Below, piece after piece: positions 8,345 through 16,657 of a stretch of 64,000 nt of DNA. Every line of letters starts with the position of its first letter. Position 1 is the stretch's first letter. The stretch comes from an uncultured Oscillospiraceae bacterium (lineage in GTDB: Bacteria; Bacillota; Clostridia; Oscillospirales; Acutalibacteraceae). The notes beneath the pieces are model-generated. The model ran no database searches. It was not told the DNA's origin and worked only from the letters and a program-made list of their open reading frames with translations. Location of the stretch: NCBI GenBank assembly GCA_900548545.1, contig URKX01000005.1:1-64000 (forward strand), in the 5' to 3' direction. The position numbers and the translations under genes are program-made.

Positions 8345-9853
8345 TTATAGATATTTCGCACTGAGTCTTAAAAGCTCTTCCTGATTGGTTTCCTTGGTGT
8401 TTACGATACCAGAGAGGTATCCGTTGGACATCACGCCGATGCGGTTGGTAATACCGAGAATTTCAGGCATTTCGGAGGAAACCACTAGGATGGTCTTGCC
8501 CTGCTTGGCCATCTTGATGATCAGTTCGTAGATCTCATATTTCGCGCCTACATCAATGCCTCTGGTGGGTTCGTCCATCATAAAGATCTGCGGATCTCGT
8601 TCCAGCCACTTGCCGAAGATCACCTTTTGCTGGTTGCCGCCGGACAAGCTGGAAATCATGTCATCCGGCCCCATGCATTTCGTGTGCATCACCTTGATCT
8701 CTTTGGTGGTGGCCTTCACCATTTTGGGGGTTGACAGGGCAATGCCGGACTTGTATTGGCTCAAGTTGGCAATGGTGGTATTGAAGGTGAGGTCGCACTT
8801 TAAAAACAGACCATTGGCTTTGCGTTCTTCTGTAATCATGGCAAAACCGTGGTTGATGGCTTCCTTGGGGGTATTGAAATTCATCAGCTTGCCCCGGAAG
8901 TATACACGGCCCGCAGCACGGGTGCGTACTCCAAAAATGGTTTCCAGCAATTCCGTACGGCCGGCACCCACCAGGCCGTACAGGCCGAAGATCTCGCCCT
9001 CCTTCACATCGAAGGAGATATCCTGCAAGTGGGGGGCGTACTTGGTGGAGAGGTGCTGCACCGACAAGATCGTGTCACCAGGGACATTGTCCACAGGGGG
9101 GAAGCGGCTTTCCAGGGAACGTCCCACCATGGCGCTGATCAGCTCATTCATGTTGGTGTCCTGGGTGCTCTTGGTCATCACCAGCTTGCCGTCCCGGAGG
9201 ACAGAGATCTCATCGCAGATCTCAAAAATCTCATCCATTTTGTGGGAGATGTAAATGAGGGCGATCCCTTGCTCTTTGAGCATCCGCATCATTTCGAAAA
9301 GCTTGTCCACTTCCTGGACCGTCAGGGAGGAGGTGGGCTCGTCCAGCACGATTACCTGGGAGTTGTAAGAAATTGCTTTGGCAATTTCACACATCTGCCG
9401 CTGAGATACAGACATATTCCGCATGGGCTGGGTCAAGTTGACCGTGATGCCCAGTTTCCGGAAAAGCTCCGAGGCCTTCTTTTTCATGTTTCCCTCGTCC
9501 ACAACCCCCATGGAATTGAGAGGGTAGCGGCCAAGGAACAGGTTGTCAATAACATTGCGTTCCAAACATTGGTTCAATTCTTGATGAACCATGGCAATCC
9601 CGTTTTCCAAAGCGTCTTTGGGCCCGGAAAAGCTGATCTCCTTGTTGTTAAGATAGATCCGTCCTTCGTCTTTTTGGTAGGTGCCGAAGAGACACTTCAT
9701 CATTGTAGACTTGCCGGCGCCGTTTTCGCCCATCAGGCCCATCACGGTGCCGCGCTTCACGTCTAAGTTGATGTGGTCAAGCACACGGTTCCGACCAAAA
9801 GACTTGCTCATACCGCGAATTGACAGGACAATATCGTCTTTTGTATCTACCAT
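8345..9853 (-). CDS. mglA: Galactose/methyl-galactoside ABC transporter ATP-binding protein MglA
   Basis: Duplicated ATPase of the monosaccharide importer family. 502 residues with two nucleotide-binding domains. Domain 1 has Walker A GENGAGKS (about 43-50), signature MSVSQRQMCEIAKA and Walker B VIVLDEPTSSL. Domain 2 has a degenerate Walker A (GLVGAGRTELLE), signature LSGGNQQKVIFGKWL and Walker B IFMMDEPTRGID. The degenerate second site is usual in this family. AGGAGA precedes the ATG. It lies between mglB and mglC; a 190-bp gap with a large stem-loop separates it from mglB. Confidence 0.94.
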   Translation of the reverse strand: MVDTKDDIVLSIRGMSKSFGRNRVLDHINLDVKRGTVMGLMGENGAGKSTMMKCLFGTYQKDEGRIYLNNKEISFSGPKDALENGIAMVHQELNQCLERNVIDNLFLGRYPLNSMGVVDEGNMKKKASELFRKLGITVNLTQPMRNMSVSQRQMCEIAKAISYNSQVIVLDEPTSSLTVQEVDKLFEMMRMLKEQGIALIYISHKMDEIFEICDEISVLRDGKLVMTKSTQDTNMNELISAMVGRSLESRFPPVDNVPGDTILSVQHLSTKYAPHLQDISFDVKEGEIFGLYGLVGAGRTELLETIFGVRTRAAGRVYFRGKLMNFNTPKEAINHGFAMITEERKANGLFLKCDLTFNTTIANLSQYKSGIALSTPKMVKATTKEIKVMHTKCMGPDDMISSLSGGNQQKVIFGKWLERDPQIFMMDEPTRGIDVGAKYEIYELIIKMAKQGKTILVVSSEMPEILGITNRIGVMSNGYLSGIVNTKETNQEELLRLSAKYL

Positions 9854-9930
9854 GTTCGTTTCTCCTGTATAATACCGTTTGGCAGGGTCAATGGGTTTCT
9901 GAGACTGCCAGGGGGTTTCTCAAAATAAGA

Positions 9931-9993
9931 TAGGGAGAATTCCTTCTGCCGAACAGGAAGCGTTTCTCCTGACCGGAGAATTCCTTCTCCCTA
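9931..9993 (-). promoter_or_regulatory. Intercistronic stem-loop between mglB and mglA
   Basis: TAGGGAGAA (9931-9939) and TTCTCCCTA (9985-9993) are a perfect 9-bp inverted repeat, with further pairing inside (AGGAAGCG / CGTTTCTCCT region) and a repeated GAGAATTCCTTCT unit. No T-run follows on the minus strand. Such structures commonly stabilise the upstream binding-protein mRNA or cause partial termination, giving more binding protein than ATPase; here that is inferred. Confidence 0.55.
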
Positions 9994-10043
9994 ACAAACT
10001 TACTGATTAGTGAACGGGAATTTTATGAAGCGTAAGCCACACC

Positions 10044-11384
10044 TTACTGGCTCAGCAGGCCGGTGTAAGAAGCGGAGTTGTCGGTCTTTACCATATTGAT
10101 GGCGAATGCGTCGTACTGGCTGGGGTTGCTCAGACGGTTGGTGATGTTGGCTTCGGTCTGGCCGTCGCCGCCGATGTATTCAACTTCCAGGTTCAGCAGG
10201 TCGTCGTACTTCTGGAGCAGGGGCTGATAGGTGGCACTGAGGAAGTTATCAGCAGAGTTGTAGATGTTCAGCCAAACTTTCTTGGTAGCGTGGGAAGCAG
10301 AATCCAGCTGGTTGGAAACGGGCTCGAACACCTTGGTGGAATCGGTGAATTCCTCATAGTTTTCAGCGGTAACTGCCACGTTCAAAGCGTAGTAGGAACG
10401 CTGCTCAGCGTCATAGTAGTACACTTCGTCGCTGAGGACGTTGCCGGCGTCATCTTCGGTGCCGATACCGGTGTCAATGTCCACGCCGTCCAGGGAGTTG
10501 CGCAGTACACGGAGGGTCAGGTAAGCTTGGACGTCAGCGTGCTGGCTGATGGTACCGCCGTAACCTTCCGCGATAGCGGCAACGGCGTCAGCGTTAGCGT
10601 CGTAACCAAAGGTGGGGACGCCGTTGGCTTTGGACCAGGAGTTGAACATGGACATTCCCATGCCGTCATTGTTGGAGGCAACCACGTCGATCTGGTCGCC
10701 AAAGGAAGAAGCCCAGGTGCCAATGGCGTTGCCGGCAGTAGCAGCGTCCCAAGTGGCGCCGGCCGCGTTCTTCATTTCCTGAGAAGCCAGCTCCCGGATA
10801 ACGTAAGTCTTGCCGTCAACTTCCAGGGTGCCGTCTTTCACAGCGGTGGCCTTGCCGTCAGCGTTGGTGCCGACCGGATCACTGTTGATGGTGCCATCTT
10901 TTTCCACGTTGGTGCCCAAGGCTTTCCGGACGCCGCGGGTACGGGCGATGGAATCGTTGTGGCCGATATCGCCGATGGCCAGTACATAGCCGATCACGCC
11001 GTCACCGTTGCGGTCGATCTCATCGATGTGCGCTTTGATATAATCCAAGACCATGGTGCCCTGCAGTTCGGCGCCCTGGTTGGCATCGAAACCCACGTAA
11101 TAGGTGTTGTCGTTAAAGCTGAGGGCGTTCATGTCCAGCTCGCCAGTGGAGCTGTTGGAGGGCTGCCGGTTGAACCAAACCAAGGGCTTATCCTTGTTGG
11201 CCACAGTGCCGGTATCCGCGGTGGAAGAGTCGTCTTTTTCTTCCGAAGTAGTGGAAACGGTGGAACTGCTAGATGATGATTTGTCGCCTGTGCTTCCGGT
11301 GGAGCTTTGAGAATCGGAAACGCTGCAAGCGGCCATTCCCAATGCCAAAGAGGCGGCCAGAACGATAGCAAGCACTTTTTTCAT
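10044..11384 (-). CDS. mglB: Galactose-binding lipoprotein MglB, circularly permuted
   Basis: Extracellular lipid-anchored binding protein that hands galactose/glucose to MglAC. 446 residues: signal peptide with lipobox GMAAC (Cys20), a Ser/Thr-rich linker to ~62, then the sugar-binding fold in permuted order. Residues 66-348 follow E. coli MglB from about its residue 84 to its end: N72 (Asn91), the calcium loop DRNGDGVIG at 124-132, H142/D144/R148 (His152/Asp154/Arg158), W212 (Trp183), NND at 238-240 (Asn211) and D262 (Asp236). Residues 368-446 (NIYNSADNF, then FAINMVKTDN) match the classical N-terminal ~80 residues, so D379 and F381 stand for Asp14 and Phe16. Asn256 is replaced by Gln281. 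Sugar specificity is inferred from these residues. AAGGAGA precedes the ATG. Confidence 0.9.
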   Translation of the reverse strand: MKKVLAIVLAASLALGMAACSVSDSQSSTGSTGDKSSSSSSTVSTTSEEKDDSSTADTGTVANKDKPLVWFNRQPSNSSTGELDMNALSFNDNTYYVGFDANQGAELQGTMVLDYIKAHIDEIDRNGDGVIGYVLAIGDIGHNDSIARTRGVRKALGTNVEKDGTINSDPVGTNADGKATAVKDGTLEVDGKTYVIRELASQEMKNAAGATWDAATAGNAIGTWASSFGDQIDVVASNNDGMGMSMFNSWSKANGVPTFGYDANADAVAAIAEGYGGTISQHADVQAYLTLRVLRNSLDGVDIDTGIGTEDDAGNVLSDEVYYYDAEQRSYYALNVAVTAENYEEFTDSTKVFEPVSNQLDSASHATKKVWLNIYNSADNFLSATYQPLLQKYDDLLNLEVEYIGGDGQTEANITNRLSNPSQYDAFAINMVKTDNSASYTGLLSQ

Positions 11385-11446
11385 GGTGATCTCTCCTTAT
11401 CTTTTGTCCGTTGTGCGGGGACTTTTTTGTCCCTTGTTCTACTCAC

Positions 11447-11489
11447 ATAGTACAGGAAGAATGCCCTGGAAACAAGGTGAAAAATCACC
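11447..11489 (-). promoter_or_regulatory. Promoter of mglBAC with adjacent inverted repeat
   Basis: On the minus strand TTGTTT (11470-11475), 17 bp, TACTAT (11447-11452), preceded by TG. Immediately upstream of the -35 lies GGTGATTTTTCACC (11476-11489), a perfect 5-bp inverted repeat at the position used by activators. The AraC-type regulator at 14243 is an obvious candidate, but binding is not shown. Confidence 0.6.
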
Positions 11490-11572
11490 GTGAACAGGGT
11501 AAAAACCCATGGCAACTGAATAATATGCCAAAATAATGGAGAAAAAACCTGTGCAATATGCCCTAACGAGTT

Positions 11573-12538
11573 CTATTCGAAGGCGAAAAGAGCCTTTTGG
11601 CTGTCAATGGAAAAAAGGTTTTCCCGGTCTACGATCTGTGTGGAGGTGTCCACAATCTTTTCCAATTCGTTGCCTTTGCCATTGAGCAGCTTGTAAGCGC
11701 TCTCCACGCCTAAATAACCCATGGCATAGGGGTTTTGTACAACCAGGGCGTCTACGGAACCGTCTTGCAGACCATCCACAGAAGCCACGTTCGAGTCGAA
11801 CCCAACCAAAAAGATGGAATCCTCACAGGCCAGTTCCTGAATGGCCATGGCCGCACCTACGCTGGTGGGTTCGTTAAAGGCCAGCAGGACATTGATCTCC
11901 GGGTATTGCTCCAACAGGGAGAGGGTGTCGTCTTTTGCCTGTTGGGCCTCTGCCAACGTGTTGATTACCGCAACTACCCGGGCCCTGCCGCTGCTGTTCA
12001 ACAGATCCACTGCGCCTTGTTCCCGCTCTTGCCCGTTGGCGCTGCTGATGTCATAGTTGACAATGCCAATATTCAGCTGGCCGTCCACACGTTCCAAAGC
12101 CGCTTGGGCAGCCATTTGTCCCGCCGCATAGTTGTCAGTACCAATGTAAGTGCTTACCGCGTCAGAAGCCACGTTGCTGTCAATGGCCACGATTTCTACC
12201 CCGCTTTGGGAAGCGGCGTCAATGGCAGTCGCATTTTTATCGTAGTGGATGGCGGAAAAGATCAGCGCCTCTGTGCCGCCTTCTACGGTGTCTGCCACCA
12301 TTTGGTTTTGGGTTTCGTAGTCCTCTTCTGTTTTGGGACCCACGATTTTTAAGTTCATATTGTATTCTGCCGCGGCAGCTTCCGCCCCGGCAAACACCGA
12401 GAGCCAAAACTCAGTTTCGGTAGATTTCGCAATAAGGGTCACAGTATGGGTAGAAGGGGCATTGGCGGTGGAAGAGCACCCAAACAAAAAAGAGAGCAGT
12501 AGAGTCCCCAAGAGAAAGACGTATTTATTTCGTTTCAT
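11573..12538 (-). CDS. Second sugar-binding lipoprotein (LacI/RbsB-type fold, unpermuted)
   Basis: 321-residue periplasmic-binding-protein type 1 lipoprotein: signal peptide with lipobox FLFGC (Cys21), then the fold in classical order (VTLIAKSTETEFW at the start, AIDSNVASDAVSTYIGTDN in the middle, LVGFDSN near the hinge). It overlaps the 3' end of the histidine kinase gene by 14 bp and so is part of the kinase/regulator operon, not of a transporter operon. This suggests that it senses extracellular sugar and signals to the kinase, as in known three-component systems of Clostridia. Its ligand is unknown. A role as an alternative binding protein for MglAC is possible. Confidence 0.85.
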   Translation of the reverse strand: MKRNKYVFLLGTLLLSFLFGCSSTANAPSTHTVTLIAKSTETEFWLSVFAGAEAAAAEYNMNLKIVGPKTEEDYETQNQMVADTVEGGTEALIFSAIHYDKNATAIDAASQSGVEIVAIDSNVASDAVSTYIGTDNYAAGQMAAQAALERVDGQLNIGIVNYDISSANGQEREQGAVDLLNSSGRARVVAVINTLAEAQQAKDDTLSLLEQYPEINVLLAFNEPTSVGAAMAIQELACEDSIFLVGFDSNVASVDGLQDGSVDALVVQNPYAMGYLGVESAYKLLNGKGNELEKIVDTSTQIVDRENLFSIDSQKALFAFE

Positions 12539-14246
12539 AGTTTCCCTCCTTTACCTTGGGCATCCGGATCTCCACGCAGGTACCCATGTCCAGCTGGCTG
12601 CTGATCTTCACGCCATACTCCTTGCCAAAGTAGATCTGTAACCGGTCGTTGACATTCCGGATGCCAATGCCGCCATGTTCCTTAGGGCCTTGGGCCATGA
12701 TCGCGTCGATTTGCTCTTGGCTCATGCCAACACCGTTGTCCTCCACATGGAAGAGGATGTCATCACCCCCTTGGAAAACCGACACATCAATACGGCCTTC
12801 GTCCACCATCAGATCCAGGCCATGATTGATGGCATTTTCCAAGAAGGGCTGGATGGTGATTTTGTTGCAAAGGTATTCCAGGCAGCTGGAATCCACATGG
12901 AAATGGTAGGTGAAGCGGTTTTTGTACCGGTATTTTTGGATCTGCAAGTAGCTTTCCGCGTGTTCGATCTCTTTGGCAATGGGGATCAGCTCATGGCCTT
13001 TGCTGATGCTGATGCGGAACAGCTTCGCCAAAGCGTGTACCATATTGACGGCATCGGCGTTGCGGCCCTGTTCGCACATCCAGGCGATAGAGTCCAGGGT
13101 GTTATAGAGGAAATGAGGGTTGATCTGCGCCTGCAGCGCTTTCAGCTCAGTTTTGCGAAGGTTTACCTCTTCTTCCCGGACGGTGTTCATCAACTGCTGG
13201 ATCCGCATGACCATGTGCCCAAAGGAACAGGAAAGCTCCTGCACTTCCCGGGTCCCTCCCACAGGATGGTAGGTAAAGTGGTCAGCGCTGGCTTCAAAGT
13301 GCTCCATGGCAGAAGCCAGCCTGCGCAAGGGGCGGTCCAGCAGCTGGGAAAGGAGCCAACTGGTGAATAGGGCGGTAATCAGAGTGATTATGGCCAGCAG
13401 GAGCAAAAGCTGGATCATTTCCCGCACGCTCTGGTTTACTAGATCGTCCATATAGCTGACCCCCACCACGCGCCAGTCGCTCCCAGCCACACTGGTGAGC
13501 GAGTAAATAGCGGTGTCATCCGTATAGGCACCATCGGCGTATGCTGCCAGCTTGGCGGTATTTTCAGATTTCAAGCCAGAGTATAACAGCCGTTGTTGTG
13601 GATGGTAAACGATGTTGCCGTCCTTGTCCATGAGGAAACAATAGCCGTGCTGGCCAATGCTCACATTATTGATATGGCTGGCAATGCTGGAAAAGCTCAA
13701 GTCAAGCGACACCCAGGCGATCTCACCCCTTTGGGGGAGGGGGGCGGTCAAGGTAACCACCCAGGGATAATACCCTATGAAAATGCTTTCCACGTGAGGG
13801 AGGGATAAAAACGAGCCCTCCGTGGAACGTGCTTTTTCCAGGTTAAAGGAGAGATTTTGGCTGAAATCTTCCCGCAGCTGCTGGCCAGGGGACCAGCAGT
13901 GCAGCAAAGTGCCGTCGGAGTCGTAGCTGGTCACGGCTACTACGTCGGGCCGGAAAGACAAGAAAGCTTCCAGAAGCTCATTCCTGGCGAAGTCATTTTC
14001 TGTCATGGATTCCTCTACTAGGTCCATAGCAATGTTCATATCTGAGAGGTAGTTCGCAACAGTACTGGAAACCTGGGAAACTGCCTGGATACTGGTGGTG
14101 CGTGCGCCTTGCAGTACGGAGTCCCTGTACCGGTTCATAAACAGCACAGTAAGGCAACACAAGATGATGGCGACGATCCCCACCACCATAGACACCAAAA
14201 TAGTGGTGACGCGCAGCCCTGTGTGGGGCGCTTTCTCCTGATTCAT
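12525..14246 (-). CDS. Membrane sensor histidine kinase, YesM/LytS-like type
   Basis: 573 residues. TM1 at about 15-37, an extracellular dCache-like sensor domain from about 40-275, TM2 at about 276-299, a HAMP-like linker, then the His_kinase domain with QINPHFLYNTLDSI (phospho-accepting His378) and a HATPase domain (NAINHGLD, VEDNGVGMS, GGIGIRNVNDRL). This architecture is typical of kinases paired with YesN-type regulators controlling carbohydrate uptake. It overlaps the upstream regulator gene by 4 bp and the downstream binding protein by 14 bp, so the three are co-translated. The signal is probably carried by the neighbouring binding lipoprotein. Confidence 0.93.
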   Translation of the reverse strand: MNQEKAPHTGLRVTTILVSMVVGIVAIILCCLTVLFMNRYRDSVLQGARTTSIQAVSQVSSTVANYLSDMNIAMDLVEESMTENDFARNELLEAFLSFRPDVVAVTSYDSDGTLLHCWSPGQQLREDFSQNLSFNLEKARSTEGSFLSLPHVESIFIGYYPWVVTLTAPLPQRGEIAWVSLDLSFSSIASHINNVSIGQHGYCFLMDKDGNIVYHPQQRLLYSGLKSENTAKLAAYADGAYTDDTAIYSLTSVAGSDWRVVGVSYMDDLVNQSVREMIQLLLLLAIITLITALFTSWLLSQLLDRPLRRLASAMEHFEASADHFTYHPVGGTREVQELSCSFGHMVMRIQQLMNTVREEEVNLRKTELKALQAQINPHFLYNTLDSIAWMCEQGRNADAVNMVHALAKLFRISISKGHELIPIAKEIEHAESYLQIQKYRYKNRFTYHFHVDSSCLEYLCNKITIQPFLENAINHGLDLMVDEGRIDVSVFQGGDDILFHVEDNGVGMSQEQIDAIMAQGPKEHGGIGIRNVNDRLQIYFGKEYGVKISSQLDMGTCVEIRMPKVKEGNYETK

Positions 14247-15523
14247 TTGACGCTCTCCTTTTCCGATTCCAGCCTGCGGCGCATGGCGTTGGGAGACTCC
14301 CCGCAGTACTTTTTAAAGCAGTAGCTAAAATAATGCTGGTCGGTGTAGCCGCATTTTTTTGCGATGTTTTGGATTTTCATGGTGGAATTCACAAGCAGTT
14401 CCCGGGCAGCTTCCATGCGCTTCCCAATGAGGATGTTGATAAAGGTTTCCCCGGCATATTTTTTGATGCAGGCGCTGAGGTGGTTAGGGCTTACATCCAA
14501 CATCCCACTGAGGGATACCAGGGAGAGGTCTTCTTCCATGTAGCGCTGGTCTAGGGCTTCCAGCGCCCGTTTGCACAGCAGGTGCCCGCCTTTGGCAGCA
14601 GGTGCCAAGTCGTTGATAAACTGCACATAACTTTCCGAAGGGTCGCCTTGCCGAAGAGCTTCCATGGCCTCTTTGTAGGCGGTGTGAAGGGCGGTGAGGG
14701 AGTTGGTCATGCGGCTGATCCCAATGCGGCAGCGCATCCCTAGGATGCGGACAGCCATCTGAGAAATCTCGTCCGCTAAAATATGGAGGTATTCTTCAAA
14801 ATCCGAGGGGTTCCCCATCAAAACAGAGATGACTTTCCCGCCAGCAAAAAAGTTCACTCCTCGCAAATACTTGGACGACAGTGAATTAACCGGCGCCACA
14901 AAAGAGGGCGTGGTACGGTTTGCCCCCGCCTTGTCCAACAAGGTGGACACCATTACCGTGTAACAAGGTTTGTCCAACTCGTCCCGAAGGAGCCCGCATT
15001 CCCTACCATAGGCTTCGGCCTGTAAATCGTCCCATGCTTCTGCGTAGTCGTCCAGCACCAGGGGCATCAGCATAGGGGTGAGCTTGTCTTGGGCGGCCTC
15101 TTGGGCCTCTGCCTGGCGGAATAAGGCAAACTGGGCATCGATTTTTTTGCGGATAATGCGCAGCTCCGCGATCAAACCGTCCAGAGTTAAAGGTTTGAGC
15201 ATATAACTGATGATGTTGTATTGAATGGCCTGTTTGGCGTACTCGAAGTCGTCATAGCCACTGAGAAAGGCGATGTTGGTGGCGGGGCGAACCTCCCGGA
15301 CGTGGCGGGCAAGCTCTATGCCGGAGATAAAGGGCATCCGGATATCGGTCAGCAGCAGGTCGGGTTCGTACTGTTCTACCATTTGGAGAGCGTCCAGTCC
15401 GTTGCTGGCACTGCCCAGCAGTTTGAAGCCGTATTCCTGCCAGGGGACCATAGTACAAACCGCTTCGCGCAGTTCATCCTCATCATCAGCGACGATCAGT
15501 GTATAGAGTGTTTTTGTGGCCAT
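14243..15523 (-). CDS. Response regulator with AraC-type DNA-binding domain, YesN-like
   Basis: 426 residues from the ATG at 15523, chosen because the receiver domain begins at once (LYTLIVADDEDELREAV) and GAAAGGATGG precedes it; the frame stays open to 15715 but that part crosses the promoter. Receiver domain about 1-125 with phospho-acceptor Asp60 (LLLTDIRMPF); a central ~170-residue linker; a C-terminal AraC double helix-turn-helix (VSPNHLSACIKKYAGETF and IAKKCGYTDQHYFSYCFKKY). It is first in the operon with the kinase and binding protein. Its likely target is the mglB promoter next door. Confidence 0.93.
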   Translation of the reverse strand: MATKTLYTLIVADDEDELREAVCTMVPWQEYGFKLLGSASNGLDALQMVEQYEPDLLLTDIRMPFISGIELARHVREVRPATNIAFLSGYDDFEYAKQAIQYNIISYMLKPLTLDGLIAELRIIRKKIDAQFALFRQAEAQEAAQDKLTPMLMPLVLDDYAEAWDDLQAEAYGRECGLLRDELDKPCYTVMVSTLLDKAGANRTTPSFVAPVNSLSSKYLRGVNFFAGGKVISVLMGNPSDFEEYLHILADEISQMAVRILGMRCRIGISRMTNSLTALHTAYKEAMEALRQGDPSESYVQFINDLAPAAKGGHLLCKRALEALDQRYMEEDLSLVSLSGMLDVSPNHLSACIKKYAGETFINILIGKRMEAARELLVNSTMKIQNIAKKCGYTDQHYFSYCFKKYCGESPNAMRRRLESEKESVK

Positions 15524-15614
15524 GGAATGCCCATCCTTTCTGAAACCAAAACCAGTTGAGAACTGTAGAATGGAATCTCTCATAATATACGAAATTCTTC
15601 TTGTATTCGACTTG

Positions 15615-15643
15615 ATTATAGCATATTCGTCGCTAACGCTCAA
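15615..15643 (-). promoter_or_regulatory. SigA promoter of the sugar-sensing operon
   Basis: On the minus strand TTGAGC (15638-15643), 17 bp, TATAAT (15615-15620), with TGC before the -10, making it an extended -10. It lies about 90 bp before the regulator start. Confidence 0.75.
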
Positions 15644-15782
15644 ATACTTCTTTAAAATTTTGTGCCCTTTTTTGGCTACCCGCGCCCAGACCGTCAGCAT
15701 CATTAGGAACTCCAATGAAAACTTTGTAGAATCAATCCAAGCATTGCGCGAAGGCTGGAAACGGTTCCAGCCTGTTGCTGTA

Positions 15783-15829
15783 AAAAAATAAATGTCCCCC
15801 GGCGAAATGACCGGGGAACATTTATTTTT
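15783..15829. terminator. Bidirectional terminator-like hairpin
   Basis: AAAATAAATGTCCCCCGG and CCGGGGAACATTTATTTT pair across a short loop, with A-runs on the left and T-runs on the right. No plus-strand gene ends just before it, so what it terminates is unclear; it insulates the sensor operon from the SOS-like promoter. Confidence 0.8.
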
Positions 15830-15921
15830 GTTGAAAGAAACAACAGAGGCAGCGCCAGTTTGACCTGATCCTGCCCCTGCTTTTTCTCAAAAGGCATATC
15901 GCTCTTGCCATATCTTGGGCC

Positions 15922-15978
15922 TTGCGTTTTTCGAAATTATGTTCTATAATCAAAACGCAGTGATCGAACTAATTTTCG
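15922..15978 (+). promoter_or_regulatory. SigA promoter overlapped by two LexA-like boxes
   Basis: TTGCGT (15922-15927), 17 bp, TATAAT (15945-15950). A LexA-like box CGAAC-TAAT-TTTCG (15965-15978) matches the Bacillota consensus CGAAC-N4-GTTCG in nine of ten positions just downstream of the -10. A weaker box CGAAA-TTAT-GTTCT (15932-15945) sits in the spacer. This is the layout of an SOS-repressed promoter. Confidence 0.6.
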
Positions 15979-16322
15979 ATATTGTAAGAAAGCGTGCAGC
16001 CATCTGCGCAGAAAAGGCACGGTGCCCGCAACAACCTCAAGCCTTATTACGTCAGCATGGAGGGTACAACAGGGGCGCTGTTCCTACACCATCAACTTGG
16101 AGGTTGCTGAAAACTGTCCTGACGGCACGATTTGCCTTGCGGTGAGCCCACTCATCACGGTTTTCGATTTTGTGCCGGACAAACTGATGGGAAAGCCGCG
16201 GCGGCCAGTGAGATGGGGTGGGCAGACAGTGTAGAGCCGCTCTTGATATTGAAAGAGGCTGCTGTTCCATTTGGGAATATTTACGCGATAACAGAGTTGG
16301 GAACGGAAGGAGATGCTCCCGC
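15979..16322 (+). other. Stretch without an intact gene behind the SOS-like promoter
   Basis: About 340 bp follow the SOS-like promoter before the first good start codon. Three short open frames interleave here (for example the frame from 16022 to 16234), and none has a ribosome site or a recognisable product. The composition looks like decayed coding DNA. It could be the remains of an SOS gene, such as a Y-family polymerase, but no motif of one is left, so this is a guess. Confidence 0.35.
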
Positions 16323-16574
16323 ATGAAAGATTTTGTCCGCCGCAAACAGTATGTAGAGGTGATTGCTACCCACTACATTGATGGCAGCGTGCGGCCCCAG
16401 AAAATCGTTCTGGCTACTGGGCCGGTGTATGAGATCGAGGACAGCCGGGAAACGGCTCTCGGCAAGGCACACACCACCGGGGAACTGGCCCGGCGCTATG
16501 TGGTGAAAATCAAGGGGAAGGAAACCTACCTTTACGAAACCAGCGGACGGTGGTTTGTGGAGATGAAGGTATAG
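16323..16574 (+). CDS. Small conserved-looking protein, unknown function (SOS-linked candidate)
   Basis: 83 residues from the ATG at 16323, which has GGAAGGAG eight bases upstream; a longer frame from 16218 has no ribosome site. The protein begins MKDFVRRKQYVEVIATHY and has basic and aromatic clusters near the end (KGKETYLYETSGRWFVEMKV). Small proteins of this look occur in Clostridia beside DNA-damage polymerase genes, to my recollection, but no domain is recognisable and I cannot check. It lies downstream of a promoter with LexA-like boxes, which fits that idea. No signal peptide or membrane segment. Confidence 0.65.
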   Translation: MKDFVRRKQYVEVIATHYIDGSVRPQKIVLATGPVYEIEDSRETALGKAHTTGELARRYVVKIKGKETYLYETSGRWFVEMKV

Positions 16575-16657
16575 CCGGGTTTTCCCAGACAACCAAAGGC
16601 TTCCCCGGGATCGTTCGCATAATGGTTAAGTTTCGGAACTGCGTGGGCCCAGCTTTT

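Noticed and set aside
8849..9766. 305-residue plus-strand frame opposite mglA
   Set aside because: mglA is clear with all ABC motifs; the antisense product has no domain and no start signal.
10290..11276. 328-residue plus-strand frame opposite mglB
   Set aside because: It mirrors the low-complexity coding of mglB; Val/Gly/His-rich composition, no ribosome site.
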